Below are positions 37,251 through 44,045 of a DNA stretch of 44,045 bases, piece after piece. The stretch is from Actinokineospora spheciospongiae (GTDB lineage: Bacteria > Actinomycetota > Actinomycetes > Mycobacteriales > Pseudonocardiaceae): contig NZ_AYXG01000212.1 in NCBI RefSeq assembly GCF_000564855.1, positions 1-44,045 on the forward strand. The letters are read 5' to 3'. Both the position numbers and the translations under genes were made by a program. The notes under the pieces are model-generated. The model ran no database searches. It was not told where the DNA came from and saw only the letters and a list, made by a program, of their open reading frames with translations. The stretch's first letter is position 1. Every line of letters starts with the position of its first letter.

Positions 37251-37790
37251 ATGCCCGATTTCGTCAACGGTCTGCCGCTGCACGCCCTGGTGGTGCACGG
37301 GGTCGTCGTGCTCGTCCCGCTGGCCGTGCTCGGCGCCGTCGTCATCGCCCTGTGGCCCGCGGCCCGGCGGCGCTACGGGTGGCTGGTCGTGGCGGTCGCG
37401 GCGGTGGGCACGGCGATGGTCCCGGTCGCCGCGGGCAGCGGGGAGGGGCTGGAGCGCAAGCTGCCGGAGAACCCGCTGATCGAGGAGCACGCCGAACTCG
37501 GCGGCACGCTGATCTTCTTCGTGCTGCCGCTGTTCCTGTCGATCCTCGCGCTGATGGTCGTCCACACCGTCGCCGCCAAGGCGACCGCACCGTCCACTCC
37601 GGCTCCCGGCGCCCCGGGGGACGCGGTCACCGCGACGAGGACCGCTCCGGCGTGGACGAAGGTCGCGCTGGTGGTGACCGCGCTGCTCAGCATCGGCTTC
37701 GGCGTGGCCGCGGGCGTGCAGGTCTACCGCGTCGGCGACGCGGGCTCCAAGGCGGTGTGGGAAGGCGTCGAGGACCAGCCCTCGCGCTGA
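37251..37790 (+). CDS. DUF2231 membrane protein
   Basis: A 179-residue protein starting at ATG 37251, with GGAGG ten bases earlier. It has four hydrophobic segments, beginning LHALVVHGVVVLVPLAVLG, the His-containing start typical of DUF2231. A second histidine-containing helix pair surrounds EEHAELGG (about residues 81-88). DUF2231 members resemble heme-binding membrane domains, but no function is proven. It converges with the DUF5703 gene four bases away. Confidence 0.85.
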   Translation: MPDFVNGLPLHALVVHGVVVLVPLAVLGAVVIALWPAARRRYGWLVVAVAAVGTAMVPVAAGSGEGLERKLPENPLIEEHAELGGTLIFFVLPLFLSILALMVVHTVAAKATAPSTPAPGAPGDAVTATRTAPAWTKVALVVTALLSIGFGVAAGVQVYRVGDAGSKAVWEGVEDQPSR

Positions 37791-37794
37791 GGCG

Positions 37795-37995
37795 TCAGGT
37801 GATGATGCCGGGCAGCGGCACGTTGCGGCGCTTGCGCCGCAGCACCACCTTGCGGGTGCCGTCGCTGTAGAGGCGGACGTTCGACAGCTCCCACCCGGCG
37901 AACTCCGCGTGGATGGACAGCTGGGTGGCCGCGGTCAGCCGGGACACCCCCGGCGGCAACCGCAGCGGCATGTACTCCCAGTCCTCATCGGTCAC
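37795..37995 (-). CDS. DUF5703 protein
   Basis: A 66-residue soluble protein beginning at GTG 37995. It reads VTDEDWEYMPLRLPPGVSRL and ends RRKRRNVPLPGIIT, the pattern of the small actinobacterial DUF5703 family. The basic C-terminus could contact nucleic acid or membrane. Its GTG overlaps the stop of the lipoprotein gene upstream (GTGA), so the two form an operon. Function unknown. Confidence 0.8.
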   Translation of the reverse strand: MTDEDWEYMPLRLPPGVSRLTAATQLSIHAEFAGWELSNVRLYSDGTRKVVLRRKRRNVPLPGIIT

Positions 37996-39008
37996 GGCTG
38001 CACCACCTGCACCCCTCCTCCGGTGCCGGACGCCACGACGACCCGACCGCTCACCGGGTCGACCGCCACCGAGTCCGGCTGGACCACGGTCGGGAAGCGG
38101 TGGCGCTCCACGGGCTCCTCGCCCGCCACCGCGAAACCGACCACCTCGTTCGTCTCCGTCAGCGTCACCCACACCAGGTCCCGCTCGCGGTCGTAGGCGA
38201 TGCCGTACGGCGAACCGGGGACCGGGAAGCGCTGCCGCATCAGCAGCGGGTCCACCGAGAACGCCAGCAGCGCGCCGCCGCGGGTGTCGGTGACCAGGAC
38301 GCGGTCGAACCGGTCGACGACCCCGTTCGTGGCCCCCTGGCCCGCACGCAGGCCCTCGCCGACGGTGCCCTGGGCGACGTCGAGCTGGAACACGGCGTTG
38401 CGCAGGCGGTCGAGCACCACGGCCCGGTCGCCGACGCCGTAGACCTGGTCGGCGCTGAGCAGGCCGCCGCTGATCACGCGCTGGACCCCGTCGCCGCGCA
38501 GGACCGCGACGCCCTTGCCGCCACGGACGGCCACCAGGGTGTCCGACCGGTAGCCGGTGGCGGCGACCGGGTCGCCGTCCACGGTCGCCGGGGTTGCGGT
38601 CGCCGAGGACAGGTCGACCCGGACCACCGCGTTCTTGTCGCCCGTGGAGGCCAGCACCGGGCCGCCGGGGGCAGCCACGGCCAGCGCGGTCGCGGGGCCG
38701 GGCAGCGCCACCGAGCGGGGGGCGGCGTCGAGCCCGTCCAGGTCGTAGAGCTGGACCGACGGGGGAGTGGACACCGCGACGGCCAGCGTGCGGGTGCGCT
38801 CGTCGGTGGCCACGGCGGTCACCGGGGCCGCGAGCGGCAGCACGGTGCCCGCGGGGGTCTTGGTCTGCGCGGGGGAGCGGGCGGCGGTCGCGGCCACCGG
38901 GTTCGACGAGAGCATCAGCTCGTCGGTGGGTTGGGCGTCGGACGAACACCCCGCGAGCAGGCTCGCCCCCGTGCTGACGACCAGGGCGACGACGACCAGG
39001 GGGCGCAA
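37992..39008 (-). CDS. Lipoprotein with beta-propeller-like repeats
   Basis: TTG 39008 is preferred as start because GGAGG lies seven bases before it and it gives a normal lipoprotein signal: LRPLVVVALVVSTGASLLAG followed by Cys21, the lipidated residue. The mature part has repeated strand units such as VTAVATDERTRTLAVAVSTP and PYGIAYDRERDLVWVTLTET, ending VDPVSGRVVVASGTGGGV, a YVTN/NHL-type propeller. It is exported and membrane-anchored on the outside. The ligand is unknown. It is coupled to the DUF5703 gene downstream. Confidence 0.85.
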   Translation of the reverse strand: MRPLVVVALVVSTGASLLAGCSSDAQPTDELMLSSNPVAATAARSPAQTKTPAGTVLPLAAPVTAVATDERTRTLAVAVSTPPSVQLYDLDGLDAAPRSVALPGPATALAVAAPGGPVLASTGDKNAVVRVDLSSATATPATVDGDPVAATGYRSDTLVAVRGGKGVAVLRGDGVQRVISGGLLSADQVYGVGDRAVVLDRLRNAVFQLDVAQGTVGEGLRAGQGATNGVVDRFDRVLVTDTRGGALLAFSVDPLLMRQRFPVPGSPYGIAYDRERDLVWVTLTETNEVVGFAVAGEEPVERHRFPTVVQPDSVAVDPVSGRVVVASGTGGGVQVVQP

Positions 39009-39197
39009 CTTCGGACCTCCGCGCAGAAGATTCGGGAACGTTCCCCCCAGCATCCCGCACACCGGGCGAGCGGGCCACGACACCCCGCACCGCGTATCTC
39101 ACAGGCCGGCATTGACCCGATCGGGGGACTTTGAGACCAACTTGTAACAATGCGGTGCGATCGGCCGACTGAGCAGGCACGACCGCAGGAGGCAGCC

Positions 39198-39614
39198 ATG
39201 GCGATCGATCCGGCGAACCTGCCCATCTTCGGGGACCCGAGCCCCACCGACCCGCCCGCCCCGGTGCGCGCGGCCTGCGGGCTGCTCGTCACCGGGGCCG
39301 GTGTCAGCGCCGCCCAGATGACGTACCTCTCCGTCGTGGGCGGCCACGACCTCGCGATCTTCTTCGTGCCGCTCGCGCTGACCGTGTGGTTCGCGCTGAG
39401 CCTGCGCGCCGGGCGGGCGTGGGCGCGCTTCGCCGCGGTGATGGCCGCCTGCGTCACCCTCGTCCCCGGGTTCGCGCTGTTCTCCGGACCCGGGGAGCTG
39501 GGCGTGCTCCTGGTCGCGGTGGCGTTGCTCGTCGCCGCGACCAGGCTGGCGTACCGCGCCGACGTGCGCGGGTACTTCGAGCCGGAGGACTGCCCGGAGC
39601 AGGAGCGCGTCTAA
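39198..39614 (+). CDS. Small integral membrane protein
   Basis: A 138-residue protein with ATG 39198 and a strong AGGAGG five bases upstream. After a soluble lead (MAIDPANLPIFGDPSPTDPP) come about four membrane helices, including AIFFVPLALTVWFALSL and ELGVLLVAVALLVAATRLAY. The tail EPEDCPEQERV is acidic. No family is recognised; it resembles the many small actinobacterial four-helix membrane proteins of unknown role. Its stop overlaps that of the aldo/keto reductase on the other strand. Confidence 0.8.
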   Translation: MAIDPANLPIFGDPSPTDPPAPVRAACGLLVTGAGVSAAQMTYLSVVGGHDLAIFFVPLALTVWFALSLRAGRAWARFAAVMAACVTLVPGFALFSGPGELGVLLVAVALLVAATRLAYRADVRGYFEPEDCPEQERV

Positions 39615-40588
39615 CCCCGGCGGCGTTCCGGGTACCCGATGTCCAGCTTGCTGACGTCATCGAGGGCGGCTCGGATCGCGGTCGGCAGGACCAGGTCCTC
39701 GGAGCTGAGTGAACCCCGTAGCTGCGCGGCGTCGCGGGCGCCGACGACGGGGGCGACCACGCCGGGGCGGTCGCGGACCCAGGCCAGGGCGACCGCCAGC
39801 GGCGACTTGGCCAGCCCGTCCGCGGCCGTCATCAGCGCCTGCACGATCCGGGCGGCGCGCTCGGTGCGGTGGTGGTCGACGTACGGGGCGAAGGCGGTGC
39901 GGGCGCCGCGCGAGTCCGGCGGCGTGCTGGTGCGGTACTTGCCGGTCAGCACGCCCCGACCGAGCGGGGCCCAGGGCAGGATGCCGATGCCGTGGTGCTC
40001 GGCGGCCGGGACGACCTCGCGCTCGACCCCGCGCTCCAGCAGCGAGTACTCGACCTGGGTGGACACCAGCGGCGCCGCCCCGGCGACGCAGGACTGCCTG
40101 GTCGCCGCGGTCGCGGTCTGCCAGCCGGAGTAGTTGGAGATGCCCGCGTAGCGCACCTTGCCGCTGCGGACCGCGGCGTCGACCGCGCACAGGGTCTCCT
40201 CCAGCGGCACGGAGTCGTCCCAGGCGTGCAGGTGCCAGAGGTCCACGTGGTCGGTGTCGAGCCGGACGAGGGAGCCCTCCAGCGCGGCGAGCAGGGCACC
40301 GCGGGACGCGCCGCCGCCGAACGGACCGCCGTGCCTGCGGGCAACGGCCTTGGTGGCGAGGACGACGTTGTCGCGCGGGACCACGTCGTCGAGCAACTCG
40401 CCGAGCAGGCGCTCGCTCTCGCCGTCGGAGTAGACGTCGGCGGTGTCGACGAGCGTGCCGCCCGCCTCCACGAAGGCGGTCAACTGCGCCGCGGCGTTGT
40501 CCGCGTCGGTGTCCCCGCCCCAGGTCATCGTGCCCAGGGCGAGCCGGGACACGCGCAGCCCGCTGCGCCCGAGGTGTCGTTGCTCCAC
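39611..40588 (-). CDS. Aldo/keto reductase
   Basis: A 325-residue NADPH-dependent TIM-barrel oxidoreductase. It starts MEQRHLGRSGLRVSRLALGT. The catalytic tetrad is visible: Asp and Tyr in LVDTADVYSDGESE, Lys in VLATKAVARRHG, and His in DLWHLHAWDD. GISNYSGWQ and LPWAPLGRGVLTGKYR are family segments, and SPLAVALAWV is the cofactor-loop region. It belongs to the AKR group related to yeast Aad and YdhF/YghZ-type proteins. The substrate is unknown, and it stands alone as a transcription unit. Confidence 0.92.
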   Translation of the reverse strand: MEQRHLGRSGLRVSRLALGTMTWGGDTDADNAAAQLTAFVEAGGTLVDTADVYSDGESERLLGELLDDVVPRDNVVLATKAVARRHGGPFGGGASRGALLAALEGSLVRLDTDHVDLWHLHAWDDSVPLEETLCAVDAAVRSGKVRYAGISNYSGWQTATAATRQSCVAGAAPLVSTQVEYSLLERGVEREVVPAAEHHGIGILPWAPLGRGVLTGKYRTSTPPDSRGARTAFAPYVDHHRTERAARIVQALMTAADGLAKSPLAVALAWVRDRPGVVAPVVGARDAAQLRGSLSSEDLVLPTAIRAALDDVSKLDIGYPERRRG

Positions 40589-40694
40589 GGCACGGAAGCC
40601 TAGGGCTGGAGTAGGCCCGCGCCACTCTGCGTGCCTCCATCGCCTGTCAGCGCAGGTGGGACGCCGTTCGCTTCCCTGGTTTGTTTATTAACTA

Positions 40695-40970
40695 TTGACT
40701 ATCAAGATCATGGATGGTTTCCAAGTGGAGGAAACGCATATAGAGAAGCCCAGCATCGAGGAACAGGGTGCGGGCGGTGATGGGGGAGCGGGACGGCTTG
40801 GGCGGCGGGGGAGGGCTTCGCCCCTGGCGGCGGACCGGCAGCGGGAGGTTGCTTCGGGTGGGGCGCTCGATGCCATCGGCGCCGAGTCCGGGCCGGCGGC
40901 TCGGTCGTCAAGGCGTTTCGGGTGTCTACGAGGTGTGCGATCCGCAGGACAACGTGCTGATTTGAGCTAA
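40695..40970 (+). other. Doubtful open frame between the AT-rich repeats
   Basis: From TTG 40695 the frame reads 91 codons, beginning LTIKIMDGFQVEETHIEKPS, acidic and protein-like, then switching to Gly/Arg-rich sequence. Another frame ends with GVYEVCDPQDNVLI at 40963-40965, also protein-like. The two ends may belong to one small gene joined by a frameshift, or to a gene reduced by internal deletion. No family is recognised. Confidence 0.25.
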
Positions 40971-40983
40971 CTATAAGCTATTC

Positions 40984-41005
40984 ACTATCAAGATAATTAG
41001 ATAGT
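40984..41005. promoter_or_regulatory. AT-rich inverted repeat, operator-like
   Basis: ACTATC-N10-GATAGT with the centre AAGATAATTA. Its left half ACTATCAAGAT is repeated at 40698-40708. Located about 100 bases before the LLM oxidoreductase, it may bind a regulator of MarR or similar type. This is inference from shape only. Confidence 0.45.
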
Positions 41006-41100
41006 TCACACAGGCGTAGGGGTCGACAACGGGACAGGGAAAAAGGACCAGCGGAGGACGCGGTGGTGGAAGTCGGCTACCGGTGGGTAATGTCTGCGGG

Positions 41101-42150
41101 GTGCGACTGGGACTGAACATGGGCTACTGGGGCGCCGGGAACGACGCCGCGAACCTCGAGCTGGCCAAGGAGGCGGACCGGCTGGGGTACTCCGTGGCCT
41201 GGGTCGCCGAGGCCTACGGGTCTGATGCGCCGTCGGTGCTGTCGTGGGTGGCGGCGCAGACGACGCAGATCGATGTGGGCAGCGCGATCCTGCAGATCCC
41301 GGCGCGGCGGCCGACGATGGCGGCCATGACGGCGGCGACGCTGGACACGCTCTCGGGTGGGCGGTTCCGGCTGGGGCTGGGGGTGTCCGGGCCGCAGGTG
41401 TCCGAGGGTTGGTACGGGGTGAAGTTCGACAAGCCGCTGGGGCGGACCCGCGAGTACGTGGAGATCGTGCGGTCGGCGTTGCGGCGGGAGCGGGTGGACT
41501 TCCAGGGCAAGCACTTCGTGCAGCCGCTGCCGGACGGTCCGGGCAAGCCGTTGAAGTTGACCGTGCACCCGGTGCGGGAGCAGATCCCGATCTACCTGGC
41601 GTCGATCGGGCCGAAGAACCTGGAGTTGACCGGGGAGATCGCCGACGGGTGGTTGGCGATCTTCTACTCGCCGGAGCACGGGCGGGAGTCGCTGGAGCTG
41701 ATCGCCAAGGGGCGGGCGAAGGTGGGCAAGACGTTGGAGGGGTTCGACGTGGTGCCGACGGTTCCGCTGGTGGTGGGGGAGGACTGGCGGGAGGCCGCGG
41801 ACCTGGTGCGGCCGTACGCGGCGCTGTACGTGGGTGGCATGGGCAGTCAGGAGCAGAACTTCTACAACAACCTGGCGTGTCGGATGGGGTTCGAGGCGGA
41901 GGCCGCCGAGGTGCAGGACCTGTACTTGGCGCGGGACTACGCGGGGGCGGCGGCGAAGGTGCCGTTGGGGTTCTTGGACGCGACGGCGCTGTTGGGGCCG
42001 AAGGAGCGGGTGGCGGAGAAGATGCAGGCCCTGGCGGAGTCGGGGGTCACCACGTTGACGGTTTCGCCGATCCTGCAAGATCTGGAGCGAAGCAAGGCGG
42101 CCCTGAGGGTCGCCGTGGAAGCTCTGGATCTCGCGGGAGTCGGTAGTTGA
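41101..42150 (+). CDS. F420-dependent LLM-class oxidoreductase
   Basis: A 349-residue TIM-barrel enzyme of the luciferase-like family, F420-dependent type. It begins [20 protein letters not shown] from GTG 41101. Typical segments are [52 protein letters not shown] and [20 protein letters not shown]. It is similar to mycobacterial proteins annotated as F420-dependent oxidoreductases and needs reduced F420 rather than FMN. Its stop overlaps the TTG start of uppP (TTGA), a pairing common in actinobacteria. The substrate is unknown. There is no reason to connect it with the LuxC/LuxE pair 25 kb away. Confidence 0.92.
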   Translation: MRLGLNMGYWGAGNDAANLELAKEADRLGYSVAWVAEAYGSDAPSVLSWVAAQTTQIDVGSAILQIPARRPTMAAMTAATLDTLSGGRFRLGLGVSGPQVSEGWYGVKFDKPLGRTREYVEIVRSALRRERVDFQGKHFVQPLPDGPGKPLKLTVHPVREQIPIYLASIGPKNLELTGEIADGWLAIFYSPEHGRESLELIAKGRAKVGKTLEGFDVVPTVPLVVGEDWREAADLVRPYAALYVGGMGSQEQNFYNNLACRMGFEAEAAEVQDLYLARDYAGAAAKVPLGFLDATALLGPKERVAEKMQALAESGVTTLTVSPILQDLERSKAALRVAVEALDLAGVGS

Positions 42151-42977
42151 CCTGGTTTCAAGCTCTTGTGCTCGGTGTTGTTCAGGGTCTGACCGAGTTC
42201 TTGCCGGTGTCGTCGTCGGCGCACATCCGGATCGTGTCGGAGTTGTGGTTCGGTGCTGATGCGGGTGCGTCGTTCACGGCGGTGATCCAGCTCGGTACGG
42301 AGTTGGCGGTGGTGATCTACTTCGCCAGGGACATCGGGCGGTTGATCGCGGCGTGGTTCCGGGGTTTGTTCAGCGCTGGGGCGCGGCGGACCCCGGAGTA
42401 CCGGATGGCGTGGTATGTGATCATCGGGTCGGTGCCGATCAGTGTGCTGGGTGTGTTGTTCCAGGACCAGATCAAGTCGGGTTTGCGGAACCTGTGGATC
42501 ACGGCGATCGTGTTGATGGTGTTCGCGGTGTTCTTGGCGGTGGCGGATGAGACGGCGCGGCAGGCTCGGGACACGTTGACGTTGCGGGACACGGTGTCGA
42601 TGGGGTTCGCGCAGGCGTTGGCGTTGATCCCGGGGGTGTCGCGGTCGGGTGGGACGTTGACGGCGGGGTTGTTGGTGGGGTTGAAGCGGGAGGCGTCGAC
42701 CCGGTATTCGTTCCTGTTGGCGATTCCGGCGGTGTTCGGGGCGGGGTTGTTCTCGATCCCGGACATCGTGGCCGCGGATGGTTCGGGGCCGTTCGAGGCG
42801 TCGGTGGCGCAGACGGTGGTGGCGACGGTGGTGTCGTTCGTGGTGGGGTACGCGTGTGTGGCGTGGTTGTTGAAGTACGTGGCGAAGCACAGTTTCATGG
42901 TGTTCGTGTGGTATCGGATCGTGTTGGGTGCGGTGTTGTGCGGGTTGTTGGCGACGGGGGTCGTGAGTCCGACGTGA
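42147..42977 (+). CDS. uppP: Undecaprenyl-diphosphatase
   Basis: A 276-residue membrane enzyme that recycles undecaprenyl pyrophosphate for cell-wall synthesis and can give bacitracin tolerance. Signature segments are [20 protein letters not shown] (catalytic Glu, Ser, His) at about residues 10-30 and [14 protein letters not shown] (catalytic Arg) near 155-168. About eight membrane helices are present. The TTG start at 42147 gives the conserved N-terminus [10 protein letters not shown] and overlaps the preceding stop. A histidine-phosphatase gene follows 23 bases downstream. Confidence 0.96.
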   Translation: MTWFQALVLGVVQGLTEFLPVSSSAHIRIVSELWFGADAGASFTAVIQLGTELAVVIYFARDIGRLIAAWFRGLFSAGARRTPEYRMAWYVIIGSVPISVLGVLFQDQIKSGLRNLWITAIVLMVFAVFLAVADETARQARDTLTLRDTVSMGFAQALALIPGVSRSGGTLTAGLLVGLKREASTRYSFLLAIPAVFGAGLFSIPDIVAADGSGPFEASVAQTVVATVVSFVVGYACVAWLLKYVAKHSFMVFVWYRIVLGAVLCGLLATGVVSPT

Positions 42978-43000
42978 GGGGTGGGCTTTAGGCTCGGGGG

Positions 43001-43696
43001 GTGGCCACTGTCGTTCTGCTCCGTCATGCCCGGTCGACTGCGAACAATTCCGGTGTGCTCGCCGGTCGCAGTGGGGGTGTTCACCTGGATGAGTCGGGTC
43101 GGCGGCAGGCGGCTGCTGTGGTGGAGCGGTTGGCTGAGGTGCCGTTGCGGGGGATCGTGGTGTCGCCGTTGTTGCGGTGTGGGCAGACGGTGGAGCCGTT
43201 GGCGGCGGCTCGGGGGTTGACGCCGGTGGTGGAGGGTGATCTGGCTGAGGTGGATTACGGGTCGTGGACGGGGAGGGCGATCAAGGACTTGTTGGGGGAG
43301 CCGTTGTGGAAGGTGGTGCAGCAGCACCCGTCGGCGGCGGTTTTTCCGGGGGGTGAGGGGTTGGCGGGGGTGCAGGCGCGGGCGGTGGCCGCGGTGCGGG
43401 CGCATGATGCGCGGGTCACGGCTGAGTTCGGTGATCGGGCGGTGTGGTTGTTGTGCAGTCATGGGGATGTGATCAAGGCGTTGTTGGCGGATGCGTTGGG
43501 GCAGCACTTGGATTCGTTTCAGCGGATCGTGGTTGATCCGGCGTCGGTGTCGGTGGTGCGGTACACGGAGACGCGGCCGTTTGTATTGCGGATGAATGAT
43601 TCGGGTCGGGAGTTGGGTGGGGTGGTGCCGCCGGAGCCTGCGGTGGGGGATGCGCCTGCGGGTGAGGCTGTGGTGGGTGGGTCGACGGGGCGGTAG
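43001..43696 (+). CDS. Histidine phosphatase (phosphoglycerate-mutase-like)
   Basis: A 231-residue member of the histidine phosphatase superfamily. The nucleophile motif is VVLLRHARSTAN (Arg-His), conserved Arg/Glu segments are SPLLRCGQTVEPL and EVDYGSWTG, and the second catalytic His is in LLCSHGDVIKALL. It resembles the MSMEG_4193-type group commonly found after uppP and an LLM gene in mycobacteria and relatives. GTG 43001 gives VATVVLLRHA with no excess N-terminus. The Gly/Pro-rich tail is probably disordered. Substrate unproven. Confidence 0.9.
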   Translation: MATVVLLRHARSTANNSGVLAGRSGGVHLDESGRRQAAAVVERLAEVPLRGIVVSPLLRCGQTVEPLAAARGLTPVVEGDLAEVDYGSWTGRAIKDLLGEPLWKVVQQHPSAAVFPGGEGLAGVQARAVAAVRAHDARVTAEFGDRAVWLLCSHGDVIKALLADALGQHLDSFQRIVVDPASVSVVRYTETRPFVLRMNDSGRELGGVVPPEPAVGDAPAGEAVVGGSTGR

Positions 43697-43763
43697 TTGG
43701 TGGGGGGCGGGTGCTTGGGCCCGGCTTCACCGGGAGGGGGTGAGTTCGGGTTCGGTGTGGGGG

Positions 43764-44045
43764 TCAGGGGGCGAGGAGTTGGATCTGGGTGAGGGTGGGG
43801 GTGCCGTGGAAGGTGAGGCGGTGGTGGGTGTGGTGGGCGGGGGTGGTGATGGTGAAGGGGCGGGTCTGGTGGGGCCAGGGGAAGGTTTGGTCGGTGCGGT
43901 GGTCGAGGGTGGTCCAGGTGGTGCCGTCGGTGGAGGCTTCGAGGGTCCAGGCGGTGGGTGCGGTGGTGGGGTGGGGTGAGGTGAGGGTGTAGATGCGCAG
44001 TTCGCCGGGGGTGGTGTGGGTCAGGGGTGTGGTGATGCGGGTGGG
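43764..44045 (-). CDS. C-terminal end of a probable GH92-type glycosidase (cut by window edge)
   Basis: The minus strand is open from the right edge to TGA 43766-43764, giving 93 residues. They include ELRIYTLTSPHPTTAPTAWT, LEASTDGTTWTTLDHRTDQT and RPFTITTPAHHTHHRLTFHG, a discoidin-like beta-sandwich as found at the end of secreted alpha-mannosidases (GH92) and other carbohydrate-active enzymes. The catalytic part is outside the window, so the enzyme class is a guess. His/Thr/Pro-rich composition reflects the strong C bias of this strand. Confidence 0.6.
   Translation of the reverse strand, partial: PTRITTPLTHTTPGELRIYTLTSPHPTTAPTAWTLEASTDGTTWTTLDHRTDQTFPWPHQTRPFTITTPAHHTHHRLTFHGTPTLTQIQLLAP

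Larger units (their letters stand above)
40589..41100. other. Gene-poor stretch with two AT-rich repeat sites
   Basis: No secure gene is visible in these 512 bases. Two AT-rich islands (about 40681-40712 and 40966-41010) stand out in GC-rich sequence and share ACTATCAAGAT. Between them is an open frame of low confidence described separately. Confidence 0.6.

Overview
The window is high-GC actinobacterial DNA. GTG and TTG starts, 4-bp start/stop overlaps, F420-type and DUF families and the absence of an encoded CCA on the tRNA all fit. A Pseudonocardiaceae-type genome is my best guess from gene style, but the sequence cannot prove it.

Region 1 (1-4.2 kb) is a worn area. It holds the end of an unknown gene, a DUF6461 gene, a truncated Tat-signal gene, a frameshifted uridine-kinase-like remnant, a SAM methyltransferase, and an IS5-type transposase with a -1 frameshift. 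A perfect 58-bp piece of that transposase also lies in inverted orientation about 1.5 kb away. The IS abuts a gene that appears cut short.

Region 2 (4.26-20.66 kb) is a compact biosynthetic locus. A discrete acyltransferase faces left. A tightly overlapping rightward operon encodes an acyl-adenylate ligase, a cupin with a cysteine-rich tail, an iterative type I PKS (KS-AT-DH-KR-ACP, 6-methylsalicylate-synthase layout), a LuxE/PaaK-like acyl-activating enzyme, a LuxC-like acyl reductase, a KAS III-like enzyme with altered catalytic residues, a cytochrome P450 and an AAHS-type aromatic-acid transporter. The inferred logic is that the PKS makes a short, probably aromatic acyl chain, the LuxE/LuxC pair activates and reduces it to an aldehyde, and the KAS III-like enzyme, P450 and cupin tailor or transfer it. 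A convergent MHS-family transporter follows.

Region 3 (20.8-23.9 kb) is decaying. It holds a small membrane gene, a membrane gene split by TGA, then an intact-looking cobalamin riboswitch in front of a BtuC-like permease with several frameshifts and a broken BtuD-like ATPase. An AbrB-like gene ending in a perfect 18-bp palindrome follows.

Region 4 (about 24.0-34.8 kb) looks like an integrated mobile element. It ends in a serine recombinase whose last codons run into the 3' end of tRNA-Leu(GAG), and a 10-bp direct repeat marks possible ends. It carries an AT-richer orphan gene for a 604-aa two-membrane-segment protein, a leftward five-gene regulator operon, a zinc-ribbon/HTH/TPR regulator, a creatininase-family gene, an FtsK/TraB-like DNA translocase, and an operator motif (GCGCAT-N7-ATGCGT) present at both control regions.

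Region 5 (34.9-44.0 kb) is ordinary chromosome: an M20 peptidase, an alpha/beta hydrolase lacking the nucleophile serine, DUF2231 and DUF5703 proteins, a beta-propeller-like lipoprotein, an aldo/keto reductase, an F420-type LLM oxidoreductase, UppP, a histidine phosphatase and the C-terminal end of a probable glycosidase.
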